This document shows, piece after piece, positions 47,548-56,740 of a stretch of 64,000 nt of DNA (within the stretch, counting starts at the first letter, position 1; each line of letters begins with the position of its first letter). The notes beneath the pieces are model-generated. The model made no database searches and was not told the DNA's origin. It saw only the letters and a program-made list of their open reading frames with translations. Source of the stretch: Halorubrum sp. CBA1229 (GTDB lineage: Archaea > Halobacteriota > Halobacteria > Halobacteriales > Haloferacaceae); the NCBI RefSeq assembly GCF_003721435.2, contig NZ_CP054585.1, forward strand, positions 1,116,001 through 1,180,000, written 5' to 3'. The position numbers and the translations under genes are program-made.

Positions 47548-48165
47548 ATGTTCACCGGCATCGTCGAGGGTACCGGCGCGGTCCGCGAGCGGACCGAGAC
47601 CGCGGACGGGCTCCGGCTTCGGATCGGCGTCGAGGGGTTCGACGACCTCCACCACGGCCAGTCGATAAGCGTCAGCGGCGTCTGTCTGACCGTCGAGGAG
47701 TACGCGGCCGACGACGGGGAGGCCGCCGACGGCGGCTGGTTCGAGGTGTTCCTCGCGAGCGAGACGGTCGCGAAGACGTACCTCGGCGACGTCGCCGAGG
47801 GGGACCCGGTCAACGTCGAGCGCGCGATGCCGGCCGACGGCCGGTTCGACGGCCACGTCGTACAGGGGCACGTCGACACCGTCGCCGAGGTGACGGGGAT
47901 CGAGCGCGTCGGCGAGGACTGGCGGTTCGCGTTCGCGATCCCCGAGGGCCACGCCGACTACCTCGTCGACAAGGGGTCGGTGACGCTCGACGGGATCTCC
48001 CTGACGGTCGCCGAGAAGCGCGACGGAGAGTTCGACGTGGCGGTCATCCCGACGACCTACGAGCTCACGACGCTCTCGGAGAAGTCGGTCGGCGACCCGG
48101 TCCACCTGGAGGTCGACGTGATCGCGAAGTACGTCGAGAACATGGTGGACGGTTACGGGGAGTAG
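47548..48165 (+). CDS. ribC: riboflavin synthase
   Basis: 205 residues. MFTGIVEGTGAVRER is the classical N-terminus of the lumazine-binding family, and the second internal repeat begins near FDGHVVQGHVDTVAEV. SVSGVCLTVEEY and GISLTVAEKRDGEFDVAVIP complete the two barrels. It converts two 6,7-dimethyl-8-ribityllumazines to riboflavin. Together with rbkR and ribB this window covers three steps of the pathway in separate loci. Confidence 0.93.
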   Translation: MFTGIVEGTGAVRERTETADGLRLRIGVEGFDDLHHGQSISVSGVCLTVEEYAADDGEAADGGWFEVFLASETVAKTYLGDVAEGDPVNVERAMPADGRFDGHVVQGHVDTVAEVTGIERVGEDWRFAFAIPEGHADYLVDKGSVTLDGISLTVAEKRDGEFDVAVIPTTYELTTLSEKSVGDPVHLEVDVIAKYVENMVDGYGE

Positions 48166-48190
48166 TCCGTTTCCCGGGTTTCCGACCGTC

Positions 48191-48889
48191 TCAGGCGTCC
48201 TTCGCGCCCTTCACTGTCTCTCGCACCGCGTCGACCCCCTCGTCGTGGAGCAGGTCGCCGACGACGATCACGTCGCTGTGGGCGGCCATCTCGTTCGCGG
48301 ACTCGTAGTCTGAGATTCCGCCGCCGTAGAAGAGGGTGGCGTCGTCGAGCGCGTCGTGGGCGGCCGCGACCTTTTCCGTGTCGCCGAAGGTACCCGAGTA
48401 CTCGATGTAGACGATCTCTTGGCCGAACATCCGCTCGGCGACCTTCGCGTAGGCCCCGACGTCGTCGGCCGCCAGATCGCAGTTCGCGTCCGTCAGCTGC
48501 GCGACCGCGGCGTCGGGGTTGAGGACGATGTACGCCTCCGTGTGGGTCCGCTCCCAGTCGAGGTCGTCGATGCGGACCCACTCCTTGTGCGCGCCCGTGA
48601 TCCAGAACGGCCCGCCGGCGTTGAACACCGTCGGGATAAGGTAGCCGTCGAGCGCGGGCGAGTCGATGACGACGCCCGGGTTGGACGGTTCCTGGTACAG
48701 CGGGACGTCGTACTCGGCCGCGGCGTCGACGACGCGCGTCATCTTCTCCGCGGTGACGTCGAGCGTCCCGCCGATCTCGATCGCGTCGGTTCCGGTGCGG
48801 CAGACGTCCTCGAAGGTCTCGCCGTCCCGCAGTTCCTTGTCGGGATCGACCTTCAGCACGTGGTCCCAGTCGTCCCACGGGTTGCTCAT
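48191..48889 (-). CDS. geranylgeranylglyceryl phosphate synthase
   Basis: 232 residues from the ATG at 48889. TIM-barrel PcrB/GGGPS family: [56 protein letters not shown] and [25 protein letters not shown] with phosphate-binding Gly residues. It joins sn-glycerol-1-phosphate to geranylgeranyl diphosphate, the first committed step of archaeal lipids. Confidence 0.93.
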   Translation of the reverse strand: MSNPWDDWDHVLKVDPDKELRDGETFEDVCRTGTDAIEIGGTLDVTAEKMTRVVDAAAEYDVPLYQEPSNPGVVIDSPALDGYLIPTVFNAGGPFWITGAHKEWVRIDDLDWERTHTEAYIVLNPDAAVAQLTDANCDLAADDVGAYAKVAERMFGQEIVYIEYSGTFGDTEKVAAAHDALDDATLFYGGGISDYESANEMAAHSDVIVVGDLLHDEGVDAVRETVKGAKDA

Positions 48890-49004
48890 CGGGAACGACT
48901 CCACCGGGCGGCACCAAAAAGGTGCGGAAGCTATCTCGCCGCTCCCCGGACGAGCGGCCCCGCTCGTCGTTCCGGCCAACGCGCCGAGGTGGCCGACGCG
49001 CTGC

Positions 49005-50084
49005 TCAGAGCAGGTCGTCGATCTCGTCGTTCCGGAAGGCCTCGGCGGGGTCCGGCGTCTCCGCCGGCTCGTCGCGGACGGCCTGCCGGGCGCGTTCGAG
49101 GAACGCCTCGATCCGGCGAGAGCGCTCGACGCCGGCGAGCAGCACGAGCGCCGCGATCCGGTCGGAGTCGAGCGGGAAGTCGCCGCCGCGTACCTGCATC
49201 GACCCCGTCTCCTCCTGTACCCACTTGCGCGCCTTCTCCGCGCCCTTCCGCGAGATGCGGTCCGGGTCGCCGGCGACGGCGACGAGGGCGGCGTCGGCGT
49301 CGGTCGCGTTCGGGAGCGACATCCCCGTCATCACCGCGCTCCGGACGGCGCTGGTCACGGTCGTGACGTTCTCCCCGGGGTCCTCCGCAGCCGGCGCCGA
49401 TGCGAACCCGACCGCCGCCATCCCGCCGGCCCGAAGCGTGTTGATCACCTCGCTCGTGTCGACGACCGACTCGGGGACGCCCTCGACCGACTCGCCGGCG
49501 GCCAGGAGGAGGCCGACGCGTCGCGCCATCGACTCGTTGATCGCGGCGAAGCCGCCCTCCACCGACTCCCCCGACGAGCGCCACGCGTCGTTGTCGAGCA
49601 GGACCGTCGCGTCCGCCTCGCGCACCAGCGTCTTCAGCGACCGCCCCGCGTTCACTTGGTACATCGCCCCCTCGTCGCGGCCGGGGAGGATGCCGACCGC
49701 GTACACCGGCACGTCGTACACCCGGCTCAGCTCCCGGACGAGCACCGGCGCGCCGCCCGAGCCGGTGCCGCCGCCGAGCCCGGCGACCACGAACAGCGCC
49801 TCGGCCTCCGCGGTCACCTTCGACGCGAGCGCGTCCAGCACCTCGATCGCGTCCTCGTCCATTACCTCGGCGCCGAGTTCGTTGTCGCCGCCGACGCCGT
49901 GGCCGTTCACCCGCGACTGGCCGACGAGGACCGTGTCGAGCGGGAGCGGGTCGAGGTCCGCCGCCGCCGTGTTGACCGCGAGCGCGTCCAGCACCGCGCC
50001 GTAGCCGGCGTCGGCGTCGAACTGCGCGAGGGCGGTCGCGAGCTTCCCGCCCGCCTGCCCGACGCCGAGGAGGACTGTCTTCAT
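49005..50084 (-). CDS. CetZ-family tubulin-like GTPase
   Basis: 359 residues. [19 protein letters not shown], the tubulin signature [15 protein letters not shown] (104-110 is GGGTGSG) and [16 protein letters not shown] mark CetZ, distinct from FtsZ1/2 (no extended acidic tail). CetZ proteins control cell shape and motility in Halobacteria. GTAATAC at 50107-50113 (minus strand) is a plausible TATA box. Confidence 0.9.
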   Translation of the reverse strand: MKTVLLGVGQAGGKLATALAQFDADAGYGAVLDALAVNTAAADLDPLPLDTVLVGQSRVNGHGVGGDNELGAEVMDEDAIEVLDALASKVTAEAEALFVVAGLGGGTGSGGAPVLVRELSRVYDVPVYAVGILPGRDEGAMYQVNAGRSLKTLVREADATVLLDNDAWRSSGESVEGGFAAINESMARRVGLLLAAGESVEGVPESVVDTSEVINTLRAGGMAAVGFASAPAAEDPGENVTTVTSAVRSAVMTGMSLPNATDADAALVAVAGDPDRISRKGAEKARKWVQEETGSMQVRGGDFPLDSDRIAALVLLAGVERSRRIEAFLERARQAVRDEPAETPDPAEAFRNDEIDDLL

Positions 50085-50125
50085 GACTGCAGAGTAACCA
50101 ATCCGGCGTATTACGCTTTCCCCCG

Positions 50126-50135
50126 AGATTTAAAT
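50126..50135 (+). promoter_or_regulatory. TATA box of the coiled-coil gene
   Basis: GATTTAAATG lies 25-34 bp before the ATG at 50160, consistent with a leaderless start for the first gene of the pilus-like cluster. Confidence 0.55.
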
Positions 50136-50159
50136 GCGGAATCGCGGCCAGTCGCGGGC

Positions 50160-50774
50160 ATGTCGAACGCCACCGACGACGGCAGTCGGACGGGAGAGCG
50201 CGGAGAGCGCCGATCCCCGGCCGAGTCCGGCGAAGCGAGCAAGGGAAGCGACGCCGACCGGATCGACGAGCGCCTCCGCGCGGTCGAGCGCGCCCTGACC
50301 GGGTCTGACGCGACCGTCGCGGACCTCGGCGACGACGCGGCGGCCGCGGCGGAACGCGACGCGCTGGCGTCGCGCGTGGCCGACCTCGAATCGCGCGTCG
50401 AGGAACTGGAGGCCGCCACGCAGGCGATCAGGGGATACGTGGGATCGGTCCGGGCCGTTAACCGCGAGGTCGAGCGGCGGGCCGACCTCGCGCTGGCGAG
50501 GGCGAGTCGCGGCGGAGACGCCGTCGGCGACGCCGAATTTCCGAACGAGGCCGCCATCACCGACGAGGGTACCATCACCGACGAGGACCCAGCGGGAGCC
50601 GTCCCCGGCGAGGCGGTACCGAGCGAGGCGGCCCTCGACGCCGCCGTCCCGGCGGACGACGCCCGCCGAGACGACGCGCGAGCGTCGACCGACTGGGACT
50701 CCGCGGCGGGAGACGACGAGGCGGACGGATCGTGGCGAGACGAGGCGCTGGACCGACTCCGTGAGTCCCTGTAG
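50160..50774 (+). CDS. DUF7310-like coiled-coil protein
   Basis: 204 residues. RIDERLRAVERALTGSD, ALASRVADLESRVEELEAAT and RGYVGSVRAVNREVERRADLAL predict a coiled coil (about 40-130) followed by an acidic disordered tail. It opens the cluster of secretion/pilus genes and is conserved at this place in Halobacteria (DUF7310 by recollection). May scaffold the machine; unproven. Confidence 0.65.
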   Translation: MSNATDDGSRTGERGERRSPAESGEASKGSDADRIDERLRAVERALTGSDATVADLGDDAAAAAERDALASRVADLESRVEELEAATQAIRGYVGSVRAVNREVERRADLALARASRGGDAVGDAEFPNEAAITDEGTITDEDPAGAVPGEAVPSEAALDAAVPADDARRDDARASTDWDSAAGDDEADGSWRDEALDRLRESL

Positions 50775-50834
50775 GGCGGACCGTACGGCGGGGTCGCGGA
50801 CCGGGACGCGGACGAGCCGCGAGGCGGCCGACCC

Positions 50835-51317
50835 GTGATCCGCGTCGTCCTCACCGTCGTCGTCGCCGTCGCCCTCCTCGCGACGGCGATGCCGGCCTTG
50901 GAGGACGCCCGGACGGAGACGACCGTCGAACGCCTCGACACCGAGGCGGACCGCGTCGAGCGAGCCGTCGGCGGCCTCGTCTCCGGGTCCGTGAGCGTCG
51001 CGGACCCCGCGCTCGCCGCGCGGACGACGGTGACCGTCGACGTCCCGAGCGGGTTCGCCGCGGCGCCGATCGACCGGGTCGCGCTCGCGGAGACCGACGG
51101 TGGCAGCGAGGCGGACACCACGGAGACGGAGGTCGCGCTCCGCTACCGGATCGGCGGCGGGCCCGAGCGGACCGTCCCGATCGTCCCCGGAGGCGTGGAA
51201 TCCGCCGTCGCCGTCGACGGGGGCGCGGTCGCGCTCCGGCCGGGCGGCGAGAGCCGGCTTTCGCTCCGGTTCGTCGACGACGGCGGCCCGACCGTCCGGA
51301 TCGCCAGAGTCGGGTGA
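50835..51317 (+). CDS. pilus-cluster protein (DUF7311-like)
   Basis: 160 residues from a GTG at 50835. MIRVVLTVVVAVALLATAMP is a membrane anchor; the following helix (ERLDTEADRVERAVGGLV) and beta domain give it a pseudopilin-like layout, lacking a PibD site. Followed after 4 bp by the TATA box of the ATPase gene. Confidence 0.65.
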   Translation: MIRVVLTVVVAVALLATAMPALEDARTETTVERLDTEADRVERAVGGLVSGSVSVADPALAARTTVTVDVPSGFAAAPIDRVALAETDGGSEADTTETEVALRYRIGGGPERTVPIVPGGVESAVAVDGGAVALRPGGESRLSLRFVDDGGPTVRIARVG

Positions 51318-51320
51318 GCG

Positions 51321-51330
51321 TTTATAAATA
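51321..51330 (+). promoter_or_regulatory. TATA box of the secretion ATPase operon
   Basis: TTTATAAATA, 21-30 bp before the GTG at 51351. A strong, leaderless promoter driving the ATPase, the membrane protein and probably later genes. Confidence 0.65.
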
Positions 51331-51350
51331 ATGCCGGGAGCACGCCCGCC

Positions 51351-53276
51351 GTGAACCTCGACATCCCTTCGCTTTCGCGTATCGGCGACGGCGACCCCTC
51401 GCTGCGAGCGCTGCCGTGGACGGACGACGAGCGCGACTGTCGGTGCGAGCCGTCGTTCCGGGAGCCCGTCGGGACCGGCGTCGGCGACCGGGTCGTGCTC
51501 GACGTCGACGCCGAGGAGTGTCCCGGACGCGGCGACCTCGCCGAGAGCCCGGACTGCCTGGCGACCGCGGTCGAGGCGCTGTCCGAGCGTGACGCCGACG
51601 TGATTAGGACCCGCCATCGGGGTCGAGAGCGGGCCTACGCCGGGCGGGCCGCCGCGTGTCTGGTCGCGGCGGGGCGGTTCCGCGAGCGCGTCGGCTTCCA
51701 CGAGACGCGGCTCGCCGATCGCGTGCTGCGCGACCCGGTCGGCGCCGCCCGGGAAGCGACCGGACGCGAGGGACCGCCCGCCCGGATCGCCGCGGAGACG
51801 GGGTTATCGACGGTCGTCGAGGGAGCCGAGGAGGTCGGAGACGTGCTGCGGGCGCACGCCGGGCCGCGGATCGCGGCCGCGCGGGTCGCGACCGCGCCGC
51901 CGCCGGAGGCCGCCCTCGTCGACCGCTGGGAGCTCGACACCGGCGCGATCGTCCGGCTGTACGAGGGGGCTGGACCGCTCCGGACGTACCACCTCACGCC
52001 GCCGGTCCGGGAGCTCGACGACGGGGCGGTCGAGCGGCTCGACGACGCCAAGCGCCGGCTGCTCGACGGGGCGACCGGCGGAGACAGGGCGCCCGGTCGC
52101 GCGGCCCGAGCGACGGCCGAGGACGGCGATCCGGTGTCGACGCTCGCCGAGGTGCTCCGGCGACACACGCGCGGCTACGGCGCGTTCGAGCACGTGTTCG
52201 CGGACGACCGAGTGAGCGACGCGACGCTGTCGGCGCCGGTGACCGAGAACCCGCTGCGCGTCGTCGTCGACGGCGAGCGGTGTCGGACGAACGTCAGGCT
52301 CCCGCCCGAGGGGGCCGCCACGCTCGCCTCCCGGCTCCGACGGACGAGCGGGCGCGGCTTCTCCCGGGCGAGCCCCACGCTCGACGCGACGCTGGAGACG
52401 GACGCCGGGCGCGTCCGCGTCGCCGCGACGACGGACCCCGCCAGCGACGGGCTCTCGTTCGCCTTCCGCCGCGGCGACCCGGACGCGTGGACCCTCGCGC
52501 GGCTCGTCGACGCGGGAACGCTCACGCCGGCGGCCGCCGGTTTCCTCTCCGTCGCCGTCGAGCGGGGCGTGACCGGCCTCGTGGCCGGCGGGCGGGGCGC
52601 GGGGAAGACGACCGCGCTCGGCGCGCTCCTGTGGGAGCTCCCCGCGGAGACCCGGTCAATACTGATAGAGGACACCCCCGAACTTCCGGCGAGCGCCCTG
52701 GCGACCGCCGGGCGAGACGCGCAGCGGCTCCGCGTCGGCGACGGAGCGGAGCCGTCGCCGAGCGACGCGGTCCGGACCGCGCTCCGGCTCGGCGGCGGCG
52801 CGATCGTCGTCGGCGAGGTCCGCGGCGAGGAGGCGCAGGCGCTCTACGAGGCGATGCGCGTCGGCGCGACCGGCGAGACGGTGCTGGGGACGATCCACGG
52901 AGAGGATCCGGCCGCCGTCCGGGAACGGGTCGTCTCCGACCTCGGCGTGTCGCCGTCGTCGTTCGCCGCGACCGACCTGATCGTCCTGCTCGACGACCAC
53001 CGCGTCGACGCGATCGCCGAGGTCACCGCCCGCGGCGACGGCGCCTCGTTCGACCCGCTGTTCGAGCGCACGGCCGAGGGGTTGACCCCGACCGGACGGA
53101 TCGACCGCGGCGAGAGTCGGCTCGTGGAGCGTCTCGCGGAGACCGACGAATCGTACGCCGCGGCAAGGGCGGCCGCGGAGGTACGCGGCGAGCGGATCCG
53201 CGAAGCGGTCGCCGCCGGGCGAACGGGTCCGGAGCGGTACAGCGAGTCCGTCAGCGCGGACGGTGAAGGCGAATGA
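51351..53276 (+). CDS. type II/IV secretion or pilus assembly ATPase (PilB/GspE-like)
   Basis: 641 residues from a GTG at 51351. A Cys pair region near residues 25-60 (CRCEPSF, ECPGRGD, PDCLATA) and an N-terminal domain precede the ATPase: Walker A VAGGRGAGKTTALGALL (about 411), the Asp box RSILIEDTPELP, Walker B GGGAIVVGEVRGEEAQALYE and the His box VLGTIHGED. It should hexamerise and power assembly of a pilus-like or secretion filament at the membrane. ATGA overlap with the next gene. Confidence 0.9.
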   Translation: MNLDIPSLSRIGDGDPSLRALPWTDDERDCRCEPSFREPVGTGVGDRVVLDVDAEECPGRGDLAESPDCLATAVEALSERDADVIRTRHRGRERAYAGRAAACLVAAGRFRERVGFHETRLADRVLRDPVGAAREATGREGPPARIAAETGLSTVVEGAEEVGDVLRAHAGPRIAAARVATAPPPEAALVDRWELDTGAIVRLYEGAGPLRTYHLTPPVRELDDGAVERLDDAKRRLLDGATGGDRAPGRAARATAEDGDPVSTLAEVLRRHTRGYGAFEHVFADDRVSDATLSAPVTENPLRVVVDGERCRTNVRLPPEGAATLASRLRRTSGRGFSRASPTLDATLETDAGRVRVAATTDPASDGLSFAFRRGDPDAWTLARLVDAGTLTPAAAGFLSVAVERGVTGLVAGGRGAGKTTALGALLWELPAETRSILIEDTPELPASALATAGRDAQRLRVGDGAEPSPSDAVRTALRLGGGAIVVGEVRGEEAQALYEAMRVGATGETVLGTIHGEDPAAVRERVVSDLGVSPSSFAATDLIVLLDDHRVDAIAEVTARGDGASFDPLFERTAEGLTPTGRIDRGESRLVERLAETDESYAAARAAAEVRGERIREAVAAGRTGPERYSESVSADGEGE

Positions 53277-55099
53277 CGAGGGCGCTCGCCGACGCGGGCG
53301 ACGGCTCGGCGCGTCGGGAGGCGGACGGCGACAGCGCGACCGGGTCGGCCGAGCTGCGACGGTCGATCGCGTTCCTCGACTGGGAGATCTCGGCCGAACG
53401 GGTCGTCGAACGCGGACACCGGGTCGGGGTCGGTGTCGGTCTCCTCTGTGTCGTCGCGCTCTCCGTCGGCGTCGGTCCCGTTCCGGGAGCGCTCGGCGGG
53501 CTCGCCGGGGGATTGGCGGCGACGCACGCTGTCCATCGGGCGCCGGTGTGGCTCGCCGAACTCCGACGGACGCGGGCGCTCGGTGCCGCGCCCGGGCTCG
53601 TCGGCCGCCTCGTGTTGCGGATGCGGCTGGACCCCTCTGCGGAGCGCGCCGTCCGGTTCGCCGCCCGCACCGGAGACGGACCGCTCGCCGACGGGCTGGC
53701 GCGCCACGAGCGGGGGAGCGCGGACGGACCGACGAGCGGGCTCCGCTCGTTCGCCCGCGAGTGGCGGCCGTGGTTCCCGGCGATCGACCGCGCCGCAGCG
53801 CTGGTCCGAACGGCCGCGTCGGCGCCGGCGGAGCGGCGAGGACGCTGTCTGGACCGCGCGCTCGACGCGACCATCGCCGGGACGACCGACCGGCTCGCGT
53901 CGTTCGTCGGCGAGGTCCGCGGCCCGGTCTCGGCGCTGTACGCCTTCGGAGTGCTCCTCCCGCTGGCCCTGATCGCTCTGCTGCCCGCGGCGGCCGCGTC
54001 CGGCGTTCCGGTCGGGTCGGCCGTCGTCGTCGGACTGTATCTCGGCGTGCTCCCCGCCGGGCTGCTCGCCGCGTCGGCGTGGCTGCTCTCGCGCAGACCG
54101 GTCGCGTTCGCGCCGCCGTCGATCGACGGCGACCACCCCGACGTGCCGGAGCGGGCGCGACACGCCGCCGTGGTCGGCGTGCTCACCGGAGTCGTCGCGG
54201 CCGTGCTCGCCGCGCGGCTGGTCGCCGGGTGGGCCGCGCCCGTGGCCGGCGTCGGCGTCGGAGCGGGGGCCGCGCTCCTCGTCGGCGTGCGACACCGGCG
54301 TGCTGCGCTCTCGGAGATCCGCGACGTCGAACGCGGGCTCCCCGACGCCATGACGGTCATCGGCGGCGACGTGGCCGAGGGGGTCGCCGTCGAGACGGCG
54401 ATCGCGAACGCCGGCGAGCGACTCGACGGCGCGACCGGAGAGCTGTTCGAGCGCTCGGGCCGTCGAAGCGAAACCCTCCGCGTGAGCGTGCGGGAGGCGT
54501 TCCTCGGCCGAGGCGGCCCGGCCGTCCCGGTCCCGTCGCCGCGGGTCCGCGGGGCGGTCGCCCTGCTCGCCGTCGCCGCGCGGGAGGGCCGCCCGGCGGG
54601 CGACGTGCTCCTCGAACTCGCCGATCAGCTGGAGGAGCTCCGGGCGCTGGAGACCGACGCACGACGCCAGCTGGCGACTGTGACGAGCACGCTGACGAAC
54701 ACCGCCGCGGTGTTCGCGCCGCTCGTCGGCGGCGCGACGGTCGCGCTCGCAACGGGGATCGATACCGTCGACGTCGGCGGGCTGGACGCCGGAGCGACCG
54801 CCGGTGCGGACGCCCTCGGACTCGGCGGCGGCACCGCCGGCGTCGAGGGGACCGGTGCGGCCGAAACGGCGGGGAGTTCCGCCGGCGGATCGGGCGGGGC
54901 CGGAACGCTCTCGGTCCCGATGCTCGGTCGGGTCGTCGGGACCTACGTGCTGATCCTCGCGGCGCTGCTCACCGCGCTGGCGACCGGGCTCGAGCGGGGC
55001 TTCGACCGGACGCTGGTGGCCTACCGCGTCGGGATCGCGCTGCCGACCGCGACGGCGACGTACCTCGTCGCGTTCGCCGGGGCGGGGGCGCTGCTGTAG
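53273..55099 (+). CDS. type II secretion F-family membrane platform (TadC/PilC-like)
   Basis: 608 residues with about 8-9 membrane helices in two F-domain halves: SALYAFGVLLPLALIALLPA and VVVGLYLGVLPAGLLAASAW in the first, then DAMTVIGGDVAEGVAVETAI, LLAVAAREGRPAGDVLLELA, ALETDARRQLATVTSTLTNT (F-domain) and closing helices. It is the membrane platform paired with the ATPase just upstream. A Gly/Ala-rich linker (780-900 of the gene's last third) is unusual but common in Halobacteria. Confidence 0.88.
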   Translation: MTRALADAGDGSARREADGDSATGSAELRRSIAFLDWEISAERVVERGHRVGVGVGLLCVVALSVGVGPVPGALGGLAGGLAATHAVHRAPVWLAELRRTRALGAAPGLVGRLVLRMRLDPSAERAVRFAARTGDGPLADGLARHERGSADGPTSGLRSFAREWRPWFPAIDRAAALVRTAASAPAERRGRCLDRALDATIAGTTDRLASFVGEVRGPVSALYAFGVLLPLALIALLPAAAASGVPVGSAVVVGLYLGVLPAGLLAASAWLLSRRPVAFAPPSIDGDHPDVPERARHAAVVGVLTGVVAAVLAARLVAGWAAPVAGVGVGAGAALLVGVRHRRAALSEIRDVERGLPDAMTVIGGDVAEGVAVETAIANAGERLDGATGELFERSGRRSETLRVSVREAFLGRGGPAVPVPSPRVRGAVALLAVAAREGRPAGDVLLELADQLEELRALETDARRQLATVTSTLTNTAAVFAPLVGGATVALATGIDTVDVGGLDAGATAGADALGLGGGTAGVEGTGAAETAGSSAGGSGGAGTLSVPMLGRVVGTYVLILAALLTALATGLERGFDRTLVAYRVGIALPTATATYLVAFAGAGALL

Positions 55100-55124
55100 C
55101 GGCCGACTCGCGTCCACGGGCGAC

Positions 55125-55134
55125 GTTTTAAATA
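55125..55134 (+). promoter_or_regulatory. TATA box of the pseudopilin-like genes
   Basis: GTTTTAAATA lies 23-32 bp before the GTG at 55157 and after the stop of the F-family gene, so a second transcript may start here. Confidence 0.55.
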
Positions 55135-55156
55135 CCAAGCCGCGGCCAGCCGCTCC

Positions 55157-55645
55157 GTGTTCGAGACGAACCTCGACGCGACGTACGCGTGGCTCGGTCT
55201 CGCCGTGGTGAGCGTCGCGACGGCCGGCGTCGCCGCGACGCTTCCGGCGTCACCGCCGCCGGACGCGGCGGGCGTCGCACACACGGTCGAAACGGTCGCG
55301 AACGGAGAGTATCCCGCGACGGCGGAACACGGGGTCGCGGCGGATCGGATCCGGCTCACGCCGCGGTCGGTCTCCCTCGACGGGGACGGCGGGAGCGCTC
55401 GGGCTCCGCTTCACGCCCCGCGGATAACACCGGTTCCGCCGAGCGGACGAGGCGGGACCGGCGACGACCGGCTCCGCCGAGTGCTCGACGGCGTTCCGCC
55501 GGACGCCGCGTTCGACGATCCGAACATCTTGGCGGCGGCGGCGGAGCGCGCGCGGAGGGCCGATCACGAGTGGCGACCGGCGCCGGAGCGGCTCACCGTG
55601 AGACGGGTTCACTACGGAGGAGTGCATGTCACGCTCGTCGGGTGA
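55157..55645 (+). CDS. pilus-cluster anchored protein (DUF7283-like)
   Basis: 162 residues from GTG 55157. An N-terminal helix (YAWLGLAVVSVATAGVAATL) is followed by a soluble domain with GEYPATAEHGVAADRIRL and a beta end LTVRRVHYGGVHVTLVG. Conserved at this place of the cluster. Ends 20 bp inside the next gene. Confidence 0.65.
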   Translation: MFETNLDATYAWLGLAVVSVATAGVAATLPASPPPDAAGVAHTVETVANGEYPATAEHGVAADRIRLTPRSVSLDGDGGSARAPLHAPRITPVPPSGRGGTGDDRLRRVLDGVPPDAAFDDPNILAAAAERARRADHEWRPAPERLTVRRVHYGGVHVTLVG

Positions 55646-56066
55646 ATCGTCCGACGATCGGGACGCGGCCGCGGACCGCGCCGCGGTCGAGCCGCTCGCC
55701 GCGCTCGTTGCGGTGCTGGCCGTCGGCGCGGCGTTGGGGCTGTACACCGTCGCGCTCGACGGCGCGACGGTCGATCGGGAGCGGCCGGCCGCCGAGCCGA
55801 CTCTCGACCGAATCGAGAGAGAGATCACGGTCGGCGGTGTCGTTGAGCCGGACCGGCTTCGCGACGTCGAGGGATTTCGCTCTGCGACGACGGTGACCGT
55901 GATCGCCGACGGGGCAACGTGGCGGATCGAGTCGGGCACCTCGGCGCCCGAGCCCGCCGCAGTCGGAGACGGCAGTGCCGCGGCAGTCGCCGAGCGCGCG
56001 GTCACCGTACGGGTCGCTCCGGGCCGGAACGTCCGCGGGACGCTTCGCGTGGTGATCCGCCGGTGA
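55626..56066 (+). CDS. pilus-cluster anchored protein (DUF7285-like)
   Basis: 146 residues. A basic/acidic leader (DDRDAAADRAAVEP), a membrane helix (LAALVAVLAVGAALGLYTVAL) and a small beta domain. The leader plus helix and the placement resemble a pseudopilin, though the helix lacks a classic PibD motif. GTGA overlap with the next gene. Confidence 0.65.
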   Translation: MSRSSGESSDDRDAAADRAAVEPLAALVAVLAVGAALGLYTVALDGATVDRERPAAEPTLDRIEREITVGGVVEPDRLRDVEGFRSATTVTVIADGATWRIESGTSAPEPAAVGDGSAAAVAERAVTVRVAPGRNVRGTLRVVIRR

Positions 56067-56740
56067 CGAGCACCGTGCTCGACGTGACGGTCCTGCTCTT
56101 GTGTGTGTCGGCGAGCGTCGTCGCGCTCGGTGGCGTCGGCGGCGATGTCGGGGGGCCGGCACCGACCGCCGACGAGACGGCCGACCGACTGGTGACCGAA
56201 ACGCTGACCGTGCGATATCGGACGCCTGAGGCGGCGAACGGGACCCGGACGGTACACGCGACGCGGGCCGAGCTGCTCGCGCTGCTCGTCGCGGGCGCCG
56301 GGGGATCGGATAGCGTCGAGCGTCACGACGGTGCGACTGGGAACGCGTTCGAGTCGCGATCGAGGGAGGTCGTCGCCGCGGGAATCGACGGAAGGACGCG
56401 GATCGACGCGACGGTACCGACGGACGCGAGCGCCGAGGGCGACGCGGAGCGGGCGGCCACCGACCGACGCGCCGCGGACCACCGCGTCGTTCGGCGGTCG
56501 ACCGGCCCGATAGCCGCGGCCGGGACGCCGAACGCGCCGCGAGCCCCTCATCGGATGGGTACCGCTATCGGACCGCGGCAGAACGATGAACGCCGGTCGA
56601 CGACGGAGAGCGTGGGGACGGTCGCCGTCGGTCCCGAGCCGCCGCGGAACGCCGACGTCGCGACGGCGGTCGTGTCGCACCCGGCGCCGAGCGGGGCCGA
56701 GACGGACGAACCGGTCCGGATCGTCGTGCGGAGGTGGTGA
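56063..56740 (+). CDS. pilus-cluster anchored protein (DUF7284-like)
   Basis: 225 residues from a GTG at 56063. N-terminal helix (VLDVTVLLLCVSASVVALGG), then Thr/Arg/Ala-rich soluble domain with TLTVRYRTPEAANGTRTVHA and a disordered centre. Overlaps neighbours by 4 bp. Conserved position within haloarchaeal pilus-like clusters; function unknown. Confidence 0.65.
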   Translation: MTSTVLDVTVLLLCVSASVVALGGVGGDVGGPAPTADETADRLVTETLTVRYRTPEAANGTRTVHATRAELLALLVAGAGGSDSVERHDGATGNAFESRSREVVAAGIDGRTRIDATVPTDASAEGDAERAATDRRAADHRVVRRSTGPIAAAGTPNAPRAPHRMGTAIGPRQNDERRSTTESVGTVAVGPEPPRNADVATAVVSHPAPSGAETDEPVRIVVRRW